This document shows positions 62,259 through 64,000 of a DNA stretch of 64,000 nucleotides, one piece after another. Position numbers and translations under genes: made by a program. Below the pieces are notes generated by a model, which saw only the letters and a list, made by a program, of their open reading frames with translations, was not told the origin of the DNA and made no database searches. The stretch comes from Pyropia yezoensis (taxonomy: Eukaryota > Rhodophyta > Bangiophyceae > Bangiales > Bangiaceae), in NCBI GenBank assembly GCA_009829735.1, contig CM020618.1, positions 38,292,894 to 38,356,893 of the forward strand, read 5' to 3'. Positions within the stretch are counted from its first letter, which is position 1; every line of letters starts with the position of its first letter.

Positions 62259-64000
62259 TCAAGGCCAAGGCCGCCCCCCCTCCCGGGGGGCGTCCCCCTC
62301 CATGCTGTCCCCGCTGCCCGGCCGGACGGGCGGCGGCCACGCCGCGACGGGCGACAGGTCCAGCGACGACGTGATGTGTGGGGAGCCCAGCAGCGACCGC
62401 CCACCCGCGGCGCTGCCATGCCCGCTGCCGCGGCCGCCACTGCCACCGCTGCCGCCGCCGCCACTCCCGCCGAGCCCGCCGTACGCGCTGCCGAGACTGC
62501 CCGCCGACAGGCCCGCTGACCACAGGCCAAGCGACGGGATGCCCGCGCCGGCCCTGCCGCCCACGGCGCTCCCCGCGGCGCTGCCCCCCCCGCCGACGCT
62601 GCCGCTCATGCTGAGGCTGCCGCTGCCACGCGTCCGGCCCACAAACGAGGTCAGGTTGCCCGCCAGGTTGATGTCCGCCGGCGACACGAGCGCCACCGCC
62701 GCCACGTTGCTCGCAACGACGGCGGTGGTGGCCAGCCGCGCCGACAGGGTGTTGACAAACGAGTCCTCCCGGGGGGACCGCGACGCGTAGCCGCCCTCCT
62801 CAATACGCGACAGCGACCGCATGATGCTGCTGCCGCGGCGGGAGGAGGAACCCCCCCCGCGGGTACCCGACGAGTTGGGCGTCGGGAACGCGTCGGGGAG
62901 GTCCGCCCCGCCCGCCCCACGGTCGCGGTCGCCGCTGCCGCCGCCACCGCCGCCGCCTGCGTCGGCGGTGCCACCCACCGCAGACGGCTCGTCCCGTCCC
63001 CTGCCCTTGATGGCCGTAAAGAGCTCCGCCGGCGGGTCCGCCCGCACACTGCGCTGGCGAGTCGCGTCTGGCGGTTCGCCGCTGCCGTCGGGCAGCTGCG
63101 CAAAAATGTCGCTGATGGGGAAGGGCGACGAGAGGGTGGGCGGCACGGGCGACGCGACGCCCTGCTCGTTCAACGACAGCTCCGCGGCGCTCTCCGCAAA
63201 GTTAATCATAAAGTCGGGCATCATGCCCGTGTTGAGGAGCGCCATGAGCTGCTGAGGGTTCGCGTTCAGCTGCGCCATCAGCTCATCCGATATGCCACCG
63301 CCACCGGCGTCCACACCACCGCCACCCCCACCCACCGCCGCCGCCTGCTGGGCCGCGACCGTTGACAGAACGCCCGACATCATGGTACGGTCAAACTCAG
63401 ACTGGTGCTCTGTCCGGGACGCGTCGGCGGCCTGCGCAAACGCCTCAAACATGCCCTGCGATGCGCGGGGAGCCGGTGCCGCCACGGGCGCGCCATACCG
63501 CAGCCGCAGGCTCCCCGCTGGCCGTACCGTGCGCGGGGGGCCAGACCCAGACGTCAGCGGAGGCAGCGACGGCAGCGGCGACAGCGACGGCAGCGGCGAC
63601 GGTAGCGTCGATAGCGGCGGTGCCGACGCCAGAGGGGCCTCCAGCGGAGGCTGCGGAGGGGGGGGCAGCGGCGGCTCATCGGCCGGGCGTCCGCCCACGC
63701 CTGGCCTGTCTTTGCCGGATGGGAAAAGTGACACAACGGGCAGGGCCGACGACGCTTGGCCGGGCCTCTCTCGCGACTGCGACAGCTGCCCGTACTCCTG
63801 CCACAAGGCCGCGTCGGCGCCCAGCTGCGCCGGCTGCTGCTGCTGCTGCTGCTGCCATGCTTCGGTGGCCATGAAGTAGGCGGGCGCCCCGCCAACCTGC
63901 CCGGCGGGGTCGCCCATCCCAGCTGGCACCCCATAGAGGGGCGCTTCATCGGCGGGGGCCACCACCCCATAGCCACCGCCGCCGCCGTTGGCACCTTCGT
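62259..64000 (-). CDS. Disordered Gln/Gly/Pro/Ser-rich protein, 5' end outside the window
   Basis: At least 568 codons; the frame is open to the window edge, so the start lies beyond 64000 and the apparent GTG start is not real. Features: a poly-Gln tract (WQQQQQQQPAQ), Pro/Leu-rich repeats, an ordered block of amphipathic helices (SQGMFEAFAQAADASRTEHQ, ELMAQLNANPQQLMALLNTG, DFMINFAESAAELSLNEQG), a Ser/Arg stretch (SSSRRGSSIMRSLSRIEEGG) and a Gly/Ser-rich end. Such composition is common in transcription or chromatin regulators, but no domain is recognised. It converges on the ABC transporter gene. Confidence 0.6.
   Translation of the reverse strand, partial: EGANGGGGGYGVVAPADEAPLYGVPAGMGDPAGQVGGAPAYFMATEAWQQQQQQQPAQLGADAALWQEYGQLSQSRERPGQASSALPVVSLFPSGKDRPGVGGRPADEPPLPPPPQPPLEAPLASAPPLSTLPSPLPSLSPLPSLPPLTSGSGPPRTVRPAGSLRLRYGAPVAAPAPRASQGMFEAFAQAADASRTEHQSEFDRTMMSGVLSTVAAQQAAAVGGGGGGVDAGGGGISDELMAQLNANPQQLMALLNTGMMPDFMINFAESAAELSLNEQGVASPVPPTLSSPFPISDIFAQLPDGSGEPPDATRQRSVRADPPAELFTAIKGRGRDEPSAVGGTADAGGGGGGGSGDRDRGAGGADLPDAFPTPNSSGTRGGGSSSRRGSSIMRSLSRIEEGGYASRSPREDSFVNTLSARLATTAVVASNVAAVALVSPADINLAGNLTSFVGRTRGSGSLSMSGSVGGGGSAAGSAVGGRAGAGIPSLGLWSAGLSAGSLGSAYGGLGGSGGGGSGGSGGRGSGHGSAAGGRSLLGSPHITSSLDLSPVAAWPPPVRPGSGDSMEGDAPREGGRPWP

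Overview
The window is eukaryotic nuclear DNA of very high GC content. Host-type genes are few and rich in Ala, Gly and Pro codons. They are buried in C/G homopolymer runs, minisatellites and a dense stack of transposable elements. There are no bacterial operons, rRNAs, tRNAs or CRISPR arrays. The style (GC-rich, rather intron-poor coding, chromoviral LTR elements, KDZ-type transposase) would suit a bangiophyte red alga of the Porphyra/Pyropia kind. That is an inference from style; no organism-specific marker was found.

Layout. 1-2.8 kb: a Tc1/mariner element with a mutated DD34E transposase and a second inverted-repeat insertion inside it. 2.9-4.4 kb: a 2OG-Fe(II) oxygenase gene (minus) abutting a broken SNF2-helicase fragment (plus). 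4.4-8.6 kb: a probable multi-exon minus-strand gene of unknown function, with three different minisatellites between its exons. 54.0-62.0 kb: GC-rich DNA, then a full-length ABCB-type transporter. 62.3-64 kb: a disordered Gln/Gly/Pro/Ser-rich protein gene on the minus strand, running off the window.

9.34-54.02 kb is the striking part. A perfect 22-bp inverted repeat bounds 44.7 kb. Three LTR retrotransposon blocks, each recognised from matching 5-bp target duplications, can be subtracted: 9660-17228 (GTGCT), 24400-33095 (AAAAC) and 36765-51720 (ACTGC). What remains is a candidate mobile element of about 13.4 kb. It holds a 2.2-kb 95-bp minisatellite, a KDZ-superfamily transposase with CxC5-like cysteine cluster, a spliced PIF1-like helicase gene, and a convergent long minus-strand gene for a low-complexity protein with a C-terminal membrane segment. 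The last retrotransposon split that gene exactly in frame.

The retrotransposons belong to two Ty3/gypsy families, both with chromodomain-like integrase tails. Family 1 (9660-17228) has in-frame stops in gag and pol, a CCCAAAA slippery heptamer at the gag/pol border, and an extra zinc-finger ORF upstream of gag. Family 2 (24400-33095, and the composite 36765-51720) has 469-bp LTRs. Between pol and the 3' LTR it carries a long ANTISENSE gene with a basic, Ser/Arg-rich tail, present in three copies. The copy at 24400-33095 has intact gag and pol. The two family-2 blocks form inverted arms of about 9.1 kb, and their junctions point to internal duplication plus LTR-LTR recombination. All identities and reading frames were judged by eye.
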